Below are positions 63,911 to 64,000 of a stretch of DNA of 64,000 bases, in pieces. The translations under genes and the position numbers were made by a program. Where the stretch lies: contig NZ_BAABJZ010000104.1 in NCBI RefSeq assembly GCF_039543565.1, forward strand, positions 57,441 to 121,440. Reading direction: 5' to 3'. The notes beneath the pieces are model-generated. The model was given only the letters and a program-made list of their open reading frames with translations, did not search any database and was not told the DNA's origin. How positions within the stretch are numbered: position 1 is the first letter of the stretch; each line of letters starts with the position of its first letter. The stretch comes from Ferrimonas pelagia (GTDB lineage Bacteria > Pseudomonadota > Gammaproteobacteria > Enterobacterales > Shewanellaceae).

Positions 63911-64000
63911 TCACAAGTCGATGTATTCGTCCAATCGACCCTCAAAGTGGATCGACAACTGAGACAGCGTCAAATTCCAATTCTGGATGGGGTGCGACCA
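63911..64000 (-). mobile_element. IS256-family transposase, C-terminal fragment (cut by window edge)
   Basis: The last 29 codons and stop read (leftward) WSHPIQNWNLTLSQLSIHFE, then GRLDEYIDL. The W..PIQNW..T..QL.I.FE.RL pattern is typical of the C terminus of IS256-type DDE transposases. The rest lies beyond the right edge, so whether the element is intact is unknown. Confidence 0.7.

Overview
The window is a stretch of gammaproteobacterial chromosome with fairly high GC and mostly tight gene packing. The block porin - phoBR - pstS - (ppx-ppk) - pstCAB - phoU, and the TCA block gltA / sdhCDAB-sucABCD, both resemble gene order in Shewanella and Ferrimonas. A Ferrimonas-like organism is my best guess, but this rests on remembered synteny and protein style, not on a search.

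Layout. 1-3.6 kb: start of an isocitrate dehydrogenase gene, an exported S9 peptidase and a DUF3192 protein. 3.9-8.3 kb: a leftward operon of a diguanylate cyclase, ppnN, xni and an SDR oxidoreductase. 8.4-13.3 kb: a TPR sensor with a degenerate GGDEF domain, divergent from an M61 peptidase, then rdgC. 13.7-27.7 kb: the phosphate regulon, with a porin, PhoB/PhoR, PstS, Ppx and Ppk (leftward), PstC/PstA/PstB and PhoU. A well-spaced Pho box lies in front of pstC. 27.7-36.4 kb: a small membrane protein, an exported metallo-beta-lactamase-fold hydrolase, and an efflux operon with one lipoprotein adaptor and two RND pumps. 36.7-47.9 kb: gltA leftward and sdhCDAB-sucABCD rightward, giving citrate synthase, complex II, the E1 and E2 subunits of 2-oxoglutarate dehydrogenase, and succinyl-CoA synthetase.

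48-61 kb is looser: a Nudix hydrolase, a LysR regulator, a sulfatase, a two-TM potassium-channel-like protein, two unassigned envelope proteins, a damaged class 3 lipase, an MFS transporter, an exported protein with a RelA/SpoT synthetase-like fold, and an M13 lipoprotein metallopeptidase. 61.2-64 kb is an accessory patch. It holds a REP-associated (Y1/HUH) transposase, 33-bp direct repeats, an AT-rich segment with a probably frameshifted small gene and a PP2C phosphatase, and the end of an IS256-family element that runs off the window.

The observations most worth follow-up are: the Sec-exported RelA/SpoT-like protein; two genes interrupted by in-frame stops (UGA in a small membrane protein between pstS and ppx, UAG in the lipase, which also lacks the expected catalytic Asp); the PP2C accessory patch; and the enlarged periplasmic regions of PstC and PstA. 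No tRNA, rRNA or CRISPR array was seen.
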